The notes under the pieces are model-generated. The model was not told the DNA's origin, searched no databases, and saw nothing but the letters and a program-made list of their open reading frames with translations. 64,000 nucleotides of DNA from Glandiceps talaboti (Eukaryota; Hemichordata; Enteropneusta; Spengelidae): assembly GCF_964340395.1 (NCBI RefSeq), contig NC_135569.1:6686040-6750039 (forward strand). Reading direction: 5' to 3'. Positions 63,385 to 64,000 of the stretch are shown here, one piece after another. The translations under genes and the position numbers were made by a program. Position 1 is the stretch's first letter; the number at the start of each line of letters is the position of its first letter.

Positions 63385-64000
63385 GCTACAAAATATTATC
63401 AAGATTAGTATTACCAGTATTATGTAACTTAATGCCATTAATTGGCCGTACTAACTATGTGTATATATTGTACGTTTTAAAGTTATATTTTCAAGTATTC
63501 ATTTTTACCGAGATTACCTGAACATAAATGTGGAGTTTTACAAGTCTTTGTATCTGATCAAGATTGGATTGTTTTTTCTAATTGTACTATGTAACCCTTT
63601 AGTAATTGATCGAATGAATAAATTTTTATTTGATATGTATATATTAGGCCAAGTGTTGTGTATTATTTGGACCACAAATAGAGTTTTTGAATGTCTGGTT
63701 GTCCACAGGGTGTAGCGAGCATGTGCGTAATTGATTGATCGATTGATTGATTGATTGATTATTTGATTGATCGATTGAATGCTTAATTTTTGTGAACTAA
63801 AACTTATTGTTTGTGTGATATTGATCAATTGACTGATTGATTTTTCTTCTTTCCCTGGCTACTCTTCTCTTCCCAGCTGTATACATGTATAATTCACTCT
63901 TGTCCATTCTTCTCCTCTTATCTAAATTAAAACACCTCTAATCTTATAATTACCAGGGGGGAGTGATTATACCATTTTCATCTAAAGTGGTGCGACCACG
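63385..64000. other. non-coding window end
   Basis: Contains a (GATT)n tract at ~63735-63775; nothing else recognised. Confidence 0.5.

Overview
The window is eukaryotic nuclear DNA. It is AT-rich, it is full of microsatellites, minisatellites, MITE-like inverted-repeat elements and tRNA-derived SINEs, and its only clear gene is split into short exons with canonical GT-AG introns. It looks like a marine invertebrate. The SINE body resembles the Deu-type SINEs of invertebrate deuterostomes, which hints at a hemichordate-like animal, but the species cannot be fixed from sequence alone.

The one gene I can reconstruct runs on the + strand from 18956 to 57225. Twelve consecutive coding exons (plus one alternative exon) join with matching phases at every junction. 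They encode 969 residues, counted from the first recognised exon to the stop. The C-terminal half is a TTLL10-type tubulin-tyrosine-ligase-like ATP-grasp ligase (protein polyglycylase family). The N-terminal ~180 residues, in exons 1-3, read as an NlpC/P60-type papain-fold amidase/peptidase domain with a DCC-A-L-V cysteine motif and an H-V-E-I-W histidine motif. A long acidic, Ser/Asp/Cys-rich linker (exons 4-5) joins the two halves. The start codon and any exon upstream of 18956 were not found with confidence.

The N-terminal edge of the TTL domain is encoded by two tandem 119-nt exons (44860-44978 and 45235-45353). They have identical phases, and their 40-residue products share about half their residues. 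Using both or neither gives an immediate premature stop, so exactly one must be chosen: a mutually exclusive exon pair.

Layout: 1-18955 is upstream or 5'-intronic DNA with tandem repeats, a perfect RFX-type X-box at 5604-5617, and no recognisable gene. Intron 1 (19107-29402) carries a 43-bp minisatellite, a SINE, a LINE remnant and MITEs. Introns 2-4 carry (TG)n/(TATG)n blocks and a 1.7-kb 31-bp minisatellite. Introns 5-11 carry further MITEs and arrays. 57226-64000 is 3' UTR and downstream DNA with several foldback elements and one weak minus-strand candidate exon.

The most notable inference is that a ligase that builds glycine chains on glutamate gamma-carboxyls is fused to a member of a hydrolase fold known for cutting gamma-glutamyl amide bonds. 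This suggests a combined writer/eraser or processing enzyme of cilia.
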